Source of the DNA: Phycisphaerae bacterium
GTDB taxonomy: Bacteria > Planctomycetota > Phycisphaerae > UBA1845
NCBI GenBank assembly: GCA_029260015.1
Contig: JAJDEB010000034.1
Coordinates: 1 to 64,000, forward strand
Reading direction: 5' to 3'
Length of the DNA: 64,000 nucleotides
Within the stretch, counting starts at the first letter, position 1. Every line of letters starts with the position of its first letter. The notes below the pieces were generated by a model. That model was not told the origin of the DNA. It did no database searches and was given only the letters and a program-made list of their open reading frames with translations. Positions 27,204 through 36,199 of the stretch are shown here, in pieces. The translations under genes were made by a program, and so were the position numbers.

Positions 27204-28859
27204 ATGAATCGAAAATCAAGCCTGCCTGTGGTCCTGAGTTTTACGATGTTCGCGATGTCGTTGAGTGGCGTCTCGCGCGCCATTGCTTGTGGCGGGTTCT
27301 TCTGCCAACTCGTACCCATCGACCAAGCCGGCGAACAAATCGTTTTTCGCGTGGATGGCAATGACGTCACCGCGATGGTTCTGATTCAATACGTCGGAGA
27401 CGCCCAGGATTTTTCGTGGGTCGTACCGGTTCCCGGAATTCCGGAACTTTCGGTTGGTAGCGACGCTGTATTCACCGCCCTCGAATCATCGACGCGGCCT
27501 CAGTTTGTCTTGGAAACGATCGGGCAGCGTTGTCCCTCTGACGAAGATGTATTTTTTGGGGGCAATAGCAGCGACAGTGCTGAAGACGGTGCAGGTGGTG
27601 ATGGTGTCAATGTCGTCGAACGGTTGGCTGTCGGTCCGTTTGATGTGGAGATCGTAAGCAGCGACGATGCGGCTGCCCTGACAACGTGGCTCAATTCCAA
27701 CGGATACGATCTGACCGATCGCGGTGAAGAATTGATTGAGCCCTATGTCACCGAGGGCATGAATTTTGTCGCGCTAAAATTACAGCAGAATCAGGGCGTC
27801 GGTGACATTGAACCTTTGATCATGAAGTATCAGACGGAAAATGCGACCATTCCGATTCGACTGACAGCCGTCGCCGCTCAAGAAGATATGGGTGTATTGG
27901 TTTGGCTATTGGGACAGGCTCGGGCAGTTCCGCTGAATTATCTGCATGTCACCCCGAATTACACGCGACTGAATTGGTATTCGGGAACGTTTAATGCATA
28001 TGCGAGTTATCAGGGACTCATCACCGCGGCGATGGATGAAGCCGGTGGGCAGGGGTTTGCCACTGACTACGCAGGGGCCGACTATGATGCAGACGCTTCG
28101 CTGCCGTTGGTGGCTAGCTATACCGACGAATTGGTTTTTCTGGCCAACATTGACGACGACGCCGAATTCATCGCCGATCTCTCCAACACGTTTGTGTTCC
28201 CACAAGACAAGGTGCTCGCAATTCTCGGTCGTGAACTTCCACTGCCTGACGGCGAAGATGTGTTTATTTACAACGTCCCCGAGTTGCTCAACGAATCGTT
28301 TACAGAAGAAGAACTGGCCGACGCCCGGGCAAAGATCATCGTACAAATCAACGAAACGATCGTCACCCCGCTTGAAGAGGCGTTGGCCGTTTTTGATGGC
28401 ATGCCTTACATGACGCGTATGTACACGACGCTCTCCGCCGACGAGATGACCCTTGATCCCTCATTCTCATTCAATCCCGACCTCGACGGTCAACCGTTGA
28501 TTCGACAAGCGACCATGAACGTCGATTGCAATTTCGGCGCAACGTCCTGGACGCTGACGCTCGGAGAAGGCACCGACCGCAACGGCGAACTGGTGATTAA
28601 TGGTTCAGGTGATCCGCCCGGGTTCTCTGCACCGACGATCGATCAGGAATCGATGTGGCGCAGCGAACGCGTCGATACCAGCGGACCGCCGGAAGTTGAA
28701 ACGTTGCGAACGTTTGGCGTGGCCCGAGTTATCGGCGCAGACAGCGGCGGATCGGACAACACGGCTTGCGGGGTCGGACTGTTTGGTTGTGGTGGTGGGG
28801 CGGTTGGAACGCTGGTTATCACCATGTTCGGACTGGGGCTTCTCAAACGCCGGCGTTAA
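27204..28859 (+). CDS. DUF2330 family secreted protein with C-terminal sorting tail
   Basis: A 551-residue protein. After a signal peptide ending at SRAIA, the mature part begins CGGFFC, followed by the family block VFRVDGNDVTAMVLIQY and SWVVPVPGIPEL that defines DUF2330. The role of the family is unknown. The C-terminus is tripartite: a Cys/Gly-rich motif (CGVGLFGCGGG), a hydrophobic helix (VGTLVITMFGLGLL) and KRRR, as in PEP-CTERM-, GlyGly-CTERM- and MYXO-CTERM-type sorting tails. The ATG at 27204 has GGAGAG about eight bases upstream. It follows the antiporter by about 90 bases on the same strand. Confidence 0.82.
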   Translation: MNRKSSLPVVLSFTMFAMSLSGVSRAIACGGFFCQLVPIDQAGEQIVFRVDGNDVTAMVLIQYVGDAQDFSWVVPVPGIPELSVGSDAVFTALESSTRPQFVLETIGQRCPSDEDVFFGGNSSDSAEDGAGGDGVNVVERLAVGPFDVEIVSSDDAAALTTWLNSNGYDLTDRGEELIEPYVTEGMNFVALKLQQNQGVGDIEPLIMKYQTENATIPIRLTAVAAQEDMGVLVWLLGQARAVPLNYLHVTPNYTRLNWYSGTFNAYASYQGLITAAMDEAGGQGFATDYAGADYDADASLPLVASYTDELVFLANIDDDAEFIADLSNTFVFPQDKVLAILGRELPLPDGEDVFIYNVPELLNESFTEEELADARAKIIVQINETIVTPLEEALAVFDGMPYMTRMYTTLSADEMTLDPSFSFNPDLDGQPLIRQATMNVDCNFGATSWTLTLGEGTDRNGELVINGSGDPPGFSAPTIDQESMWRSERVDTSGPPEVETLRTFGVARVIGADSGGSDNTACGVGLFGCGGGAVGTLVITMFGLGLLKRRR

Positions 28860-29042
28860 AGGCAACAAAGCGTACGAACCGGTTTCCACGAAATCCGTGC
28901 GCGATTCAATCGCACTGACGCTGCATACACGTCACTATCCAAGGTAACGTGACCGGGCCGATTCCGATTGGAATGCCTAATCGCGCATTCTGTGTCCTAA
29001 TCTTGTCCAATTCCCTGCGAATGAATCACAAGAATATTCGCC

Positions 29043-29072
29043 TTTCGCTCGCATAACACTCTGCGCTATAAT
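29043..29072 (+). promoter_or_regulatory. Candidate promoter of the giant haem/FG-GAP protein
   Basis: A perfect -10 hexamer TATAAT (29067-29072) has a weak -35-like TTTCGC (29043-29048) 18 bases upstream, about 90 bases before the start codon at 29162. The rest of the gap 28860-29161 holds nothing else that was recognised. Confidence 0.4.
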
Positions 29073-29161
29073 GCGGGTTCTGAAAATGGTTCAAATCAAA
29101 ATTCATGGGCAGGCGGGTTCATATCGCTCGTATTGAAAAAACACGTGTAAGGAGGAGCTGT

Positions 29162-32100
29162 ATGTCGGGTCACCGATTTCAGATTGCCGTGCTGGTAGCT
29201 GCACTCTCAGCCGCACCGGTCTTTGCTGGTTCTGCGGGTTCCTGGGTCGAATTCACCGATGCGACCGGATCGCGATTGGTCGCTGATTCTGGCCTGGGCG
29301 TCAACGATCCCGACGAGAAAGACTACGCGTTTGGTGACATCGATAAGGATGGCGATATCGATATCATCTGCGTTCGCAAGCAGGAGTTCACCACGACTGG
29401 CCGGCGGCGCAACGTTCTGTTCATGAATCAAGGCATCGCCGACGGCCAAGCCATCGACGGTGTGTTTGTAGACATGACCGCGACGTTCGCGACCGATGCC
29501 GACGATGGCGGTCAGGGCTTCCTCGATTTGACGAATGACCGCGATGTGATCCTCGTCGATGTCAACAACGATACATGGCTCGACATGGTTACGGTCTCAA
29601 CGTTGAGTGATGGATTAGCAAAAACGATTTCGCACCCACGCATTTACATGAACAAGGGCGAGATTGCTGGCGTCTGGCAAGGCTTTCGATATGAAGAAGG
29701 ACGCATTCCGCAACTGACCACGATTGGCACAAATCTTTCTGTGGCACCGCGACTTTGTTCAGTCGCAGCAGGTGACGTCAATGGCGACGGGTTTCAGGAC
29801 TTGTATATCGGCGACTATGACAGTGACGGAGTGGGTTCCGCACCGCCCGAAAATCCAGCCAATGACGTCAACGATCGTCTACTGATCAACGACGGTGCAG
29901 GCAATTTCATTGACTCGCGCGAAACCCGCATGACCAGTACGATGTTGCTGTCTGCATTTAGCATGGCAGTTGCGATCGTGGACATGAACGGAGACGGTAC
30001 ACTCGACATCGTCAAGGACACCGCCCTGCAAGATCCACGCCGAGTGTCAATTTCGTACAACGACCCGGCGAATGAAGGATTTTTTGACGATTTTGATATC
30101 GTCTATGGGAACGCCCCTTATCACATTACCGTTGGTGACCTCAACAACGACACGCTTCCTGATATCGTGATAACCGACGACGGGCAGGATGTTTATCTGC
30201 TAAACACCGGAAACGGTGTTGATGGATTGGCTAACTTTGTTCAGCAAGTGTTTCAACGTTCAGCAGGTTCTGATGGTGAGTTTGGTGGAAACCACGTCAT
30301 CGAAGACATGAACAATGATGGTTTTAATGACGTCATCATCGCTGACGTGGACGTTGACAGCCCCGGCTGCGGACGCAGGATGCACATGTATCGCAACCTT
30401 GGAAACGCGCCGACCGTTACGCTGCAGGAGCAGGGACCGTCACAACCTTGGACGCCCAACGGCGTTCACGATATAGCCGTTTTTGATATCAACAATGACG
30501 GCTGGATGGACATGTTCATCGGAACTTGCACCGGTACGGAGATTTGGCTGAACCTTCCGCCGATCGATCTGGTATTCGCTTATCCCGACGGTATCCCCGG
30601 ATCGCTCGTTCCCGATACACCGACTTCTTTTAGGGTTGCGGTTAGCGGTACCGGATCGACGCCTCAGCCAAATACTGGAAAGCAGTTTGTTTCTGTTGAT
30701 GGTGGTCCTTTTGTTGAAACGGCGATGACGCAAGAGTCGCCGAATGTCTATTTTATCAATTTGCCCGGAATTCCATGTACTTCGACACTGGATTTCTATG
30801 TGTCGGTCGAGACCACAACCTCGGATGTTGTAACGGATCCCCCGGGTGCTCCCGGTTCAGCGATTACCCTGCTGGCGTCGCTCGGGTCAGAGGTTCTGTT
30901 CTTTGATGATTTCGAGTCAGCCAACCCGGGTTGGACAGTGACCAGCCAGTCGATCACGACGGGTGAATGGATCCGCGACGATCCCATTGGAACGTTCTTC
31001 CCAACGGGTAGCGGTAACGCTGCACAGCCTGAGAATGACTTTGGTGCATCAGTTGGTGAAACGACGTGTTACTTCACCGGTCAGAATGCTGGAGGAGTGG
31101 CGGGGACGGGTGACATTGATGGTGGACCGACAATTCTGACATCACCCGCTTTTGACTTGAGCGGAGGCGATGCCGTCGTTGGTTATGCCTATTGGCATTT
31201 CTTCAGCGACAGCGGTGCACAGGATGTCTTGATCACTGAAGTCTCGAATAACGGCAGCACTTGGGTGCAGGTCGATTCGACCAACGGAACAAACAGCGAA
31301 TGGGCAACTCACTCGTTTAAGGTCAGTGACTTTGTCACGCCTTCGGCGAATGTTCAGGTCCGATTTGTTGCAGCGGATCAACCCAATGACAGTGTTACTG
31401 AGTCAGCGATCGATAACTTTTCGGTGTCAAGAATCATTTGTGCTGACACTTGCGATGACAATACCGATTGCGACGACCTGCTGTTTTGCAACGGATCGGA
31501 AACGTGCAATGGCAGCAACGTGTGCGAAGCCGGTACGGATCCATGCCCCGGGCAGCTTTGCGATGAAGACAACGACCAGTGCGTTGAATGTCTAGGCGAC
31601 GGCGACTGTCCTGACCTGGCATTCTGCGATGGACCTGATACATGCGTTGCAGGTGCCTGCGTCAATGGTGCTGATCCCTGCACCGGACCGGGACAGGTTT
31701 GCGACGAAGTCAATGACGAATGCGTCGGATGCCTCGACGATGGCGATTGCGACGACCTCGATTTCTGCAATGGACAGGAAACTTGTGACGGATCGAATAA
31801 TTGTGTCGCTGGTTCCGACCCGTGCCCCGGTCAACTCTGTGACGAAGGCACGGATATGTGCGTGGACTGCCTCGACGCGAACGACTGCGACGATGGAAAA
31901 TTCTGCACCGGAGCTGAAATGTGCGTCAACGGTTCGTGCGAATTGGGTGGAGATCCGTGTCCGGGTCAGTCTTGTGACGAAGGCCTCGATATTTGCGTCG
32001 ATTGCCTCAACGCGAATGACTGTGATGACGGACTGTTCTGCAACGGTGACGAGACTTGTAACGGCGGCGCGTGTGAAGCTGGCGTCAGTCCGTGCGGTGA

Positions 32101-33475
32101 TTTGCAATGTGACGAGTTCAGCGATGAATGCGTTCGGTTGCTCCAGCCGCGAGTCGGTGCCCCGGCACTTGGCCTGACTCCGGGTCAAGCTGCACGATTC
32201 CAAACCGGTCGTGCACGTTTCGATGAAACCCTGTCGATTGCAAACGGTCTTGGACCGGTGTTCAATCAAAACGCATGCGGGGCGTGCCACAATGCAGGGG
32301 CATTGGGTGGTTCCGGCGCAACTTTGGTCACCCGATTTGGATTGGCCGACAAGGGTGGATTTAGCGGGCTGGAAGAATTTGGCGGCTCGCTCCGTCAGGC
32401 AAATGGCATCTCGGCAGGCTGCGAAGAAGTTGTTCCGGCAGAGGCCAACGTTGTTTCCAGTCGTTTGACCAACTCCACTTTCGGGTCTGGTTTCGTCGAG
32501 GCGATTCCCGAATTCGATCTGCTCAACAATCTGGCGTCGCAGCCCGGTCCGGTTCAGGGTGAAGCCCACATGGTGGAAGCCTTTGAAGATGCTGGTGGGG
32601 CTCCCCTGCGGGTGGGTCGATTCGGCTGGAAGGCCCAAGTCGCGACCATTTTGACGTTTAGCGCCGACGCGTCACTCAATGAAATGGGTCTGACGAATCG
32701 GTTCCTCATCGCTGAAAATGATCCGAACGGTATTCGTCCTCCGGACCTCGCTGCTTGTGATACGGTGGCTGATCCAGAAGACGGGCCCGAGGATGGCCCT
32801 GGTGGCGTGTTGCCGCACTTTATTGATCGGGTGACTGACTTCCAGCGATTCCTGTCGCAGCCGCCGCAGACGCCCCGATCGGGCATGAGCGGTGCGGTGG
32901 TCTTTGAAACGATTGGTTGTGCTGATTGCCACACCCCGTCATTCGTGACAGGAGTTGCACCTGAACTGGCGCTGTCGGGCCAGACGATTAAACCGTACTC
33001 CGACTTCCTGCTACATAACATGGGGCAACTCGGTGACGGAATCGTGCAGGGTGATGCCAATGAATTCGAAATGCGAACACCATCACTTTGGGGCGTGCGT
33101 TGGAGAGACCAGATGATGCATGACGGTCGCATTGTCGGTGGTACGTTCCCGAATCGCATCGGTTTGGCGATCGCTGAGCACGACGCACCGGGTAGTCAAG
33201 GTGCAGCATCGGCGCAGGCTTACGACGCGCTGCCGCAGGGCGACAAAGATGCTTTGGTTGCGTTCATGGATTCGTTGGGACGTGCAGAATTCGATCACGA
33301 TGGCGATAACGACATTGATGTCGATGACTACAACAACTTCATCTCTGGCTGCATTACGGGGCCAGGTGCTGGCAGCGTTTCGCCGGACGACGCCTGCGCG
33401 ATTTCTGACTTCGATCAGGATGGTGATGTCGACCTTGGCGATATGGCAATGATGCAGAAGGCTGCAGGTTTGTAG
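29162..33475 (+). CDS. Giant secreted fusion: FG-GAP repeats, Cys-rich repeats, di-haem oxidoreductase (DUF1111-like), dockerin
   Basis: A 1437-residue protein. Order: signal peptide (1-21); FG-GAP/VCBS calcium repeats (about 30-470, e.g. GDIDKDGDIDIICV and GDVNGDGFQDLYIGDYD); Ig-like linker; a jelly-roll/MAM-like domain (about 577-760, FFDDFESANPGWTV); five Cys-rich repeats of about 45 residues (760-990); and a di-haem oxidoreductase domain of the DUF1111 peroxidase-like family. That domain has two CxxCH sites, CGACH (about 1038) and CADCH (about 1252), and the family block LLHNMGQLGDG. A dockerin type I pair closes the protein (FDHDGDNDIDVDDY and FDQDGDVDLGDM, about 1377-1437). ATG 29162 follows AAGGAGGAG at ideal spacing. 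A terminator follows. Confidence 0.88.
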   Translation: MSGHRFQIAVLVAALSAAPVFAGSAGSWVEFTDATGSRLVADSGLGVNDPDEKDYAFGDIDKDGDIDIICVRKQEFTTTGRRRNVLFMNQGIADGQAIDGVFVDMTATFATDADDGGQGFLDLTNDRDVILVDVNNDTWLDMVTVSTLSDGLAKTISHPRIYMNKGEIAGVWQGFRYEEGRIPQLTTIGTNLSVAPRLCSVAAGDVNGDGFQDLYIGDYDSDGVGSAPPENPANDVNDRLLINDGAGNFIDSRETRMTSTMLLSAFSMAVAIVDMNGDGTLDIVKDTALQDPRRVSISYNDPANEGFFDDFDIVYGNAPYHITVGDLNNDTLPDIVITDDGQDVYLLNTGNGVDGLANFVQQVFQRSAGSDGEFGGNHVIEDMNNDGFNDVIIADVDVDSPGCGRRMHMYRNLGNAPTVTLQEQGPSQPWTPNGVHDIAVFDINNDGWMDMFIGTCTGTEIWLNLPPIDLVFAYPDGIPGSLVPDTPTSFRVAVSGTGSTPQPNTGKQFVSVDGGPFVETAMTQESPNVYFINLPGIPCTSTLDFYVSVETTTSDVVTDPPGAPGSAITLLASLGSEVLFFDDFESANPGWTVTSQSITTGEWIRDDPIGTFFPTGSGNAAQPENDFGASVGETTCYFTGQNAGGVAGTGDIDGGPTILTSPAFDLSGGDAVVGYAYWHFFSDSGAQDVLITEVSNNGSTWVQVDSTNGTNSEWATHSFKVSDFVTPSANVQVRFVAADQPNDSVTESAIDNFSVSRIICADTCDDNTDCDDLLFCNGSETCNGSNVCEAGTDPCPGQLCDEDNDQCVECLGDGDCPDLAFCDGPDTCVAGACVNGADPCTGPGQVCDEVNDECVGCLDDGDCDDLDFCNGQETCDGSNNCVAGSDPCPGQLCDEGTDMCVDCLDANDCDDGKFCTGAEMCVNGSCELGGDPCPGQSCDEGLDICVDCLNANDCDDGLFCNGDETCNGGACEAGVSPCGDLQCDEFSDECVRLLQPRVGAPALGLTPGQAARFQTGRARFDETLSIANGLGPVFNQNACGACHNAGALGGSGATLVTRFGLADKGGFSGLEEFGGSLRQANGISAGCEEVVPAEANVVSSRLTNSTFGSGFVEAIPEFDLLNNLASQPGPVQGEAHMVEAFEDAGGAPLRVGRFGWKAQVATILTFSADASLNEMGLTNRFLIAENDPNGIRPPDLAACDTVADPEDGPEDGPGGVLPHFIDRVTDFQRFLSQPPQTPRSGMSGAVVFETIGCADCHTPSFVTGVAPELALSGQTIKPYSDFLLHNMGQLGDGIVQGDANEFEMRTPSLWGVRWRDQMMHDGRIVGGTFPNRIGLAIAEHDAPGSQGAASAQAYDALPQGDKDALVAFMDSLGRAEFDHDGDNDIDVDDYNNFISGCITGPGAGSVSPDDACAISDFDQDGDVDLGDMAMMQKAAGL
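31440..32140 (+). repeat. Five tandem Cys-rich coding repeats
   Basis: Inside the giant fusion gene, five units of about 135 bases encode the pattern DCDD-x2-FCNG-x-ETC-x-G-x3-C-x-AG-x2-PCPGQ-x-CDE-x4-CV-x-CL. The DNA units are related but diverged. Confidence 0.75.
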
Positions 33476-33510
33476 CGGTTCGTCACTCCCGCGCATGCGG
33501 GAGTCCAGGT
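33476..33510 (+). repeat. REP-like palindrome, half copy B
   Basis: CGGTTCGTCACTCCCGCGCA continuing TGCGGGAGTCCAG is nearly identical to the first half of copy A at 2576. It starts directly after the TAG stop of the giant fusion gene. The second palindrome and third module are absent. Confidence 0.8.
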
Positions 33511-33526
33511 CTTTGAACACCAAATC

Positions 33527-33563
33527 AGCCCGCGTTCGATAATTCGGACGCGGGCTTTCTCTT
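33527..33563 (+). terminator. Intrinsic terminator
   Basis: The arms 33527-33538 and 33545-33556 pair over 12 bp with one G-T wobble. The loop is six bases, and TTCTCTTT follows. It ends the giant fusion gene transcript. Confidence 0.85.
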
Positions 33564-33691
33564 TGGTTGATTTGGAGACGTTCACAAATAGGCGTTGCCA
33601 TTTTTAGGTACGGGACTACGCTCCTCGTGCGAAGATTGGGTGGTTGAGTTCGCCTTGGAACACTGTTTCGACCGCAAGGGTTTGGCCGAGA

Positions 33692-34558
33692 ATGAGCGAT
33701 CAAGCGAAGAAACAACTGGATGTGTTCACGCATCACCCGCGTGATTGGCGCAACAACGCTTATGTCTATCCGGTTATTTCGCGCCGGAGTCGGGGCCTTA
33801 GCATTGGTGTGAATCTCAATCCGGATCGGGCGTGCAATTTTGATTGTATTTATTGCCAGGTCGATCGCACGCTTCCGGTCACGGTGCGCGATGTCAACAT
33901 TGAGCGGCTACAATCTGAACTCGACCAAATGCTGCAGATGGCGAATGATGGTTCGATTTTCGATCATCTCGGATTCGGCAGCGTGCCGGACGAATTGCGC
34001 CGCGTCAATGACGTGGCGTTTTCTGGCGATGGGGAACCGACAACGTGTCCTGAGTTTGAATTGGCTGTCGAAGCTGTCGTAAACGGATTGCGTAAGTCGA
34101 ATCTGCCCAACGTGAAAATCGTGCTGATTACGGATGCATGCTATCTGACTCGCGATGGCGTACGACGCGGACTGGCGCTGATGGATTCCTGGAATGGCGA
34201 GATTTGGGCAAAGCTCGATGCCGGTTCTGAAGACTATTACAAGTTGATCAACCGACCCAACCACTCACTCGACCATGTGATCGAGAACATCATCGACGCA
34301 GCCCGCGTTCGACCGATCTGCATACAGTCGCTGTTTATGCGGGTCGATGGGGTCGGTCCCGATGCAGCCGAGATTGACGCTTTCTGCGGCAGGCTTAATC
34401 ACATTGCAAACGTTGGTGGCAAAGTTAAGGAAGTTCAGGTGTACACCGTGTCACGCGACCCAGCCGAGAAGAACGTCACAGCGCTGGCCGATGATGAAAA
34501 ATCATGGATCGTTGAAACAACGAAGAGCAAGACAGGTTTAAATGTGGTTGGGTACTAA
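33692..34558 (+). CDS. Radical SAM protein (COG0731 / TYW1-like group)
   Basis: A 288-residue radical SAM enzyme. The iron-sulphur motif CNFDCIYC (C-x3-C-x2-C) is followed by the SAM-binding GDGEPT segment (FSGDGEPTTCPEFELAVEAV). The block RNNAYVYPVISRRSRGLSIG before the cysteines and DAGSEDYYKLINRPNHSLDH later are typical of the COG0731 oxidoreductase group related to the tRNA-wybutosine enzyme TYW1. The substrate in bacteria is unknown. The ATG at 33692 begins MSDQAKKQLDVFTHHPRDW; its ribosome site is weak. It stands alone after a terminator. Confidence 0.82.
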   Translation: MSDQAKKQLDVFTHHPRDWRNNAYVYPVISRRSRGLSIGVNLNPDRACNFDCIYCQVDRTLPVTVRDVNIERLQSELDQMLQMANDGSIFDHLGFGSVPDELRRVNDVAFSGDGEPTTCPEFELAVEAVVNGLRKSNLPNVKIVLITDACYLTRDGVRRGLALMDSWNGEIWAKLDAGSEDYYKLINRPNHSLDHVIENIIDAARVRPICIQSLFMRVDGVGPDAAEIDAFCGRLNHIANVGGKVKEVQVYTVSRDPAEKNVTALADDEKSWIVETTKSKTGLNVVGY

Positions 34559-34645
34559 GTGGAGGGACGGGCAGGCTTCAGACGGTAGATAAGGAAGCGA
34601 AGAGTGTAGCGTGTGGTTGATTTCTCAACCGGCGATATTGACGTC

Positions 34646-34717
34646 TCATACCCTCATATTGGTGGTCTCCCGCGTGTCGATTAGGATTTCGTCGATGGGT
34701 GTAATCACCATGATCAT
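34646..34717 (-). CDS. Possible second small ORF after the 25-residue peptide
   Basis: ATG at 34717 opens a 23-codon frame (MIMVITPIDEILIDTRETTN plus three residues), 14 bases after the stop of the upstream small ORF, with GGAG about ten bases before it. Its TGA overlaps another ATG (ATGA). It could be chance. Confidence 0.2.
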   Translation of the reverse strand: MIMVITPIDEILIDTRETTNMRV

Positions 34718-34731
34718 CAGACGCTTACTCC

Positions 34732-34809
34732 CTAGGCCGGTATCTGATCAATAAACAACTTGATCAATTCTGCGACCCACCGAACGGCATTGAAGAACTC
34801 AACTGACAT
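34732..34809 (-). CDS. Candidate 25-residue amphipathic small protein
   Basis: A perfect AAGGAGG (34815-34821) lies five bases before an ATG that opens a 25-codon frame rich in hydrophobic and aromatic residues (MSVEFFNAVRWVAELIKLFI followed by DQIPA), which would form an amphipathic or membrane-surface helix. It sits in an otherwise empty 543-bp gap (34559-35101) between two plus-strand genes. No similar peptide is recognised. The rest of the gap shows nothing convincing. Confidence 0.4.
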   Translation of the reverse strand: MSVEFFNAVRWVAELIKLFIDQIPA

Positions 34810-35101
34810 GACAGCCTCCTTGAATAAAAGGATGAATGAAGACGGGCAAAGCTCAAGGCTGTCGTTCACTGTCACTAAAGCTGGAAAGTGCTACTTTGAC
34901 TATCCAATTCACTTGCGATATCGTCCACGCCATCAGGCGACTTTAATAGGCCGCGTTGATTTGAAACCCGCACCAGATGCGGCGGATCGGCGGTGGCCCA
35001 TTCGGGCGACTGGGGCACGAAAACCGAATGATTATGGGCTGATTGAACGTGTGCGATCTCGCTGAACGCAGACAGATTTCAATGGCTAGGTAGGAAATTT
35101 T

Positions 35102-36199
35102 TTGGGGGTTAAGTTGGCGCACTTTTGCAAGATCAAGAATCCATCGGGTTATCGGGCGAGTGATTGGGATCTGGGCACCGACGCCGCTGCGCGCGAGGCT
35201 TGGATCGACATCTTCGCGAACCACACGACCGCACTTCTCAAGCATGCCGGTGAAAGTTTCTCACCACCGTCGTCCGATCAGATGGCGTCTTATCGAACCG
35301 CGTATTTGAAACTGCTCGACGACGTACGGGCGCAACCAAACGCCTACGAGCCACTGACCATTTACAAACTCTGCGAACAGCGGGCCGAGATGATGCGGAC
35401 CCATAACATTGGTGACCCGTACGACCGCGTCAAAGCCGACGAAAACAACGCTGCACTTGAACTGCTCCCTTCGATCTTGACCGCCGTGGATGGGTGCGAT
35501 GAAGGTGAAATCGTCGAGGTCTTGATACGTGGAATCCTTGCCGGTAACAAGTTCGATCTGGGCGCTCAAGCCACCATGGATCAGCACGCCAGTGGCGGTA
35601 TTGATTTTCGGGCGACGCTCGCTGAGTTGCCGCAGCGTCCGTGGTTTAAAGATGACGTAGGCGCGATCGCGGATCGTATGTCACCGGGAAGATGTCGCTA
35701 CAAGAAGGCAATCTTCTTTGTTGATAATGCTGGTGGGGATGCGATTCTCGGGGCGATTCCGTTTACGCGCTATTTGGTTGGACAGGGTTGCGATGTCATA
35801 CTCGCTGCCAATAGCGAGCCGGCACTCAATGATATCTTGGTTGACGAATTGAAGAGATGTTTGAGTCACGCAGCCAAATCAGATGAGAGCATTCATACTG
35901 CCATGGTGCAGCAGCGGATCTCGGTCGTAGACAGCGGCTGCGATTGTCCGCTTATTGATTTGTCCGTCGTGACCGATGCGTGCAACAGTCTCGCAGCCGA
36001 CTGCGACTTACTCATTCTTGAAGGGATGGGGCGGGCGATTGAAACCAACATCGATGCGGTGTTCACCTGCGATACGATTCATCTGGCGATGATCAAGAAC
36101 CCGTTGGTGGCGGCTCACCTTGGTTGCGCAATGTTTGACTTGGTCGCATCATTTACGCCCGCAGGTCAGACGCCTCAGATTCTATCGTCCACCAACTGA
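35102..36199 (+). CDS. DUF89 family metal-dependent phosphatase (PANK4-type damage-control phosphatase)
   Basis: A 365-residue protein. Its C-terminal half carries the DUF89 hallmarks: FFVDNAGGDAILGAIPFTRY with the Asp-Asn metal ligands, VILAANSEPALND, and LLILEGMGRAIETN with a following Asp. These match the subfamily fused to pantothenate kinase in eukaryotic PANK4, which hydrolyses damaged or surplus 4'-phosphopantetheine species; DUF89 proteins act with manganese or nickel. The helical N-terminal part (EAWIDIFANHTTALLKHA) fits the family. Start is TTG 35102 after AGGA with six bases spacing; TTG 35114 is an alternative and no ATG is available early. The gene's end overlaps the convergent SMR gene by 18 bases. 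Confidence 0.85.
   Translation: MGVKLAHFCKIKNPSGYRASDWDLGTDAAAREAWIDIFANHTTALLKHAGESFSPPSSDQMASYRTAYLKLLDDVRAQPNAYEPLTIYKLCEQRAEMMRTHNIGDPYDRVKADENNAALELLPSILTAVDGCDEGEIVEVLIRGILAGNKFDLGAQATMDQHASGGIDFRATLAELPQRPWFKDDVGAIADRMSPGRCRYKKAIFFVDNAGGDAILGAIPFTRYLVGQGCDVILAANSEPALNDILVDELKRCLSHAAKSDESIHTAMVQQRISVVDSGCDCPLIDLSVVTDACNSLAADCDLLILEGMGRAIETNIDAVFTCDTIHLAMIKNPLVAAHLGCAMFDLVASFTPAGQTPQILSSTN

Noticed and set aside
31440..32140. CRISPR-like periodicity
   Set aside because: The period is about 135 bases, the units are coding and diverged, and there are no short identical repeats with unique spacers.
31592..32638. 348-codon frame antisense to the Cys-rich and haem region of the giant fusion
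   Set aside because: The repetitive Thr/Arg/Val composition simply mirrors the Cys-rich coding repeats.
34760..35065. 101-codon plus-strand frame in the 34559-35101 gap
   Set aside because: No start codon of the usual kind with a ribosome site and no protein-like pattern; the minus-strand small ORF has better signals.
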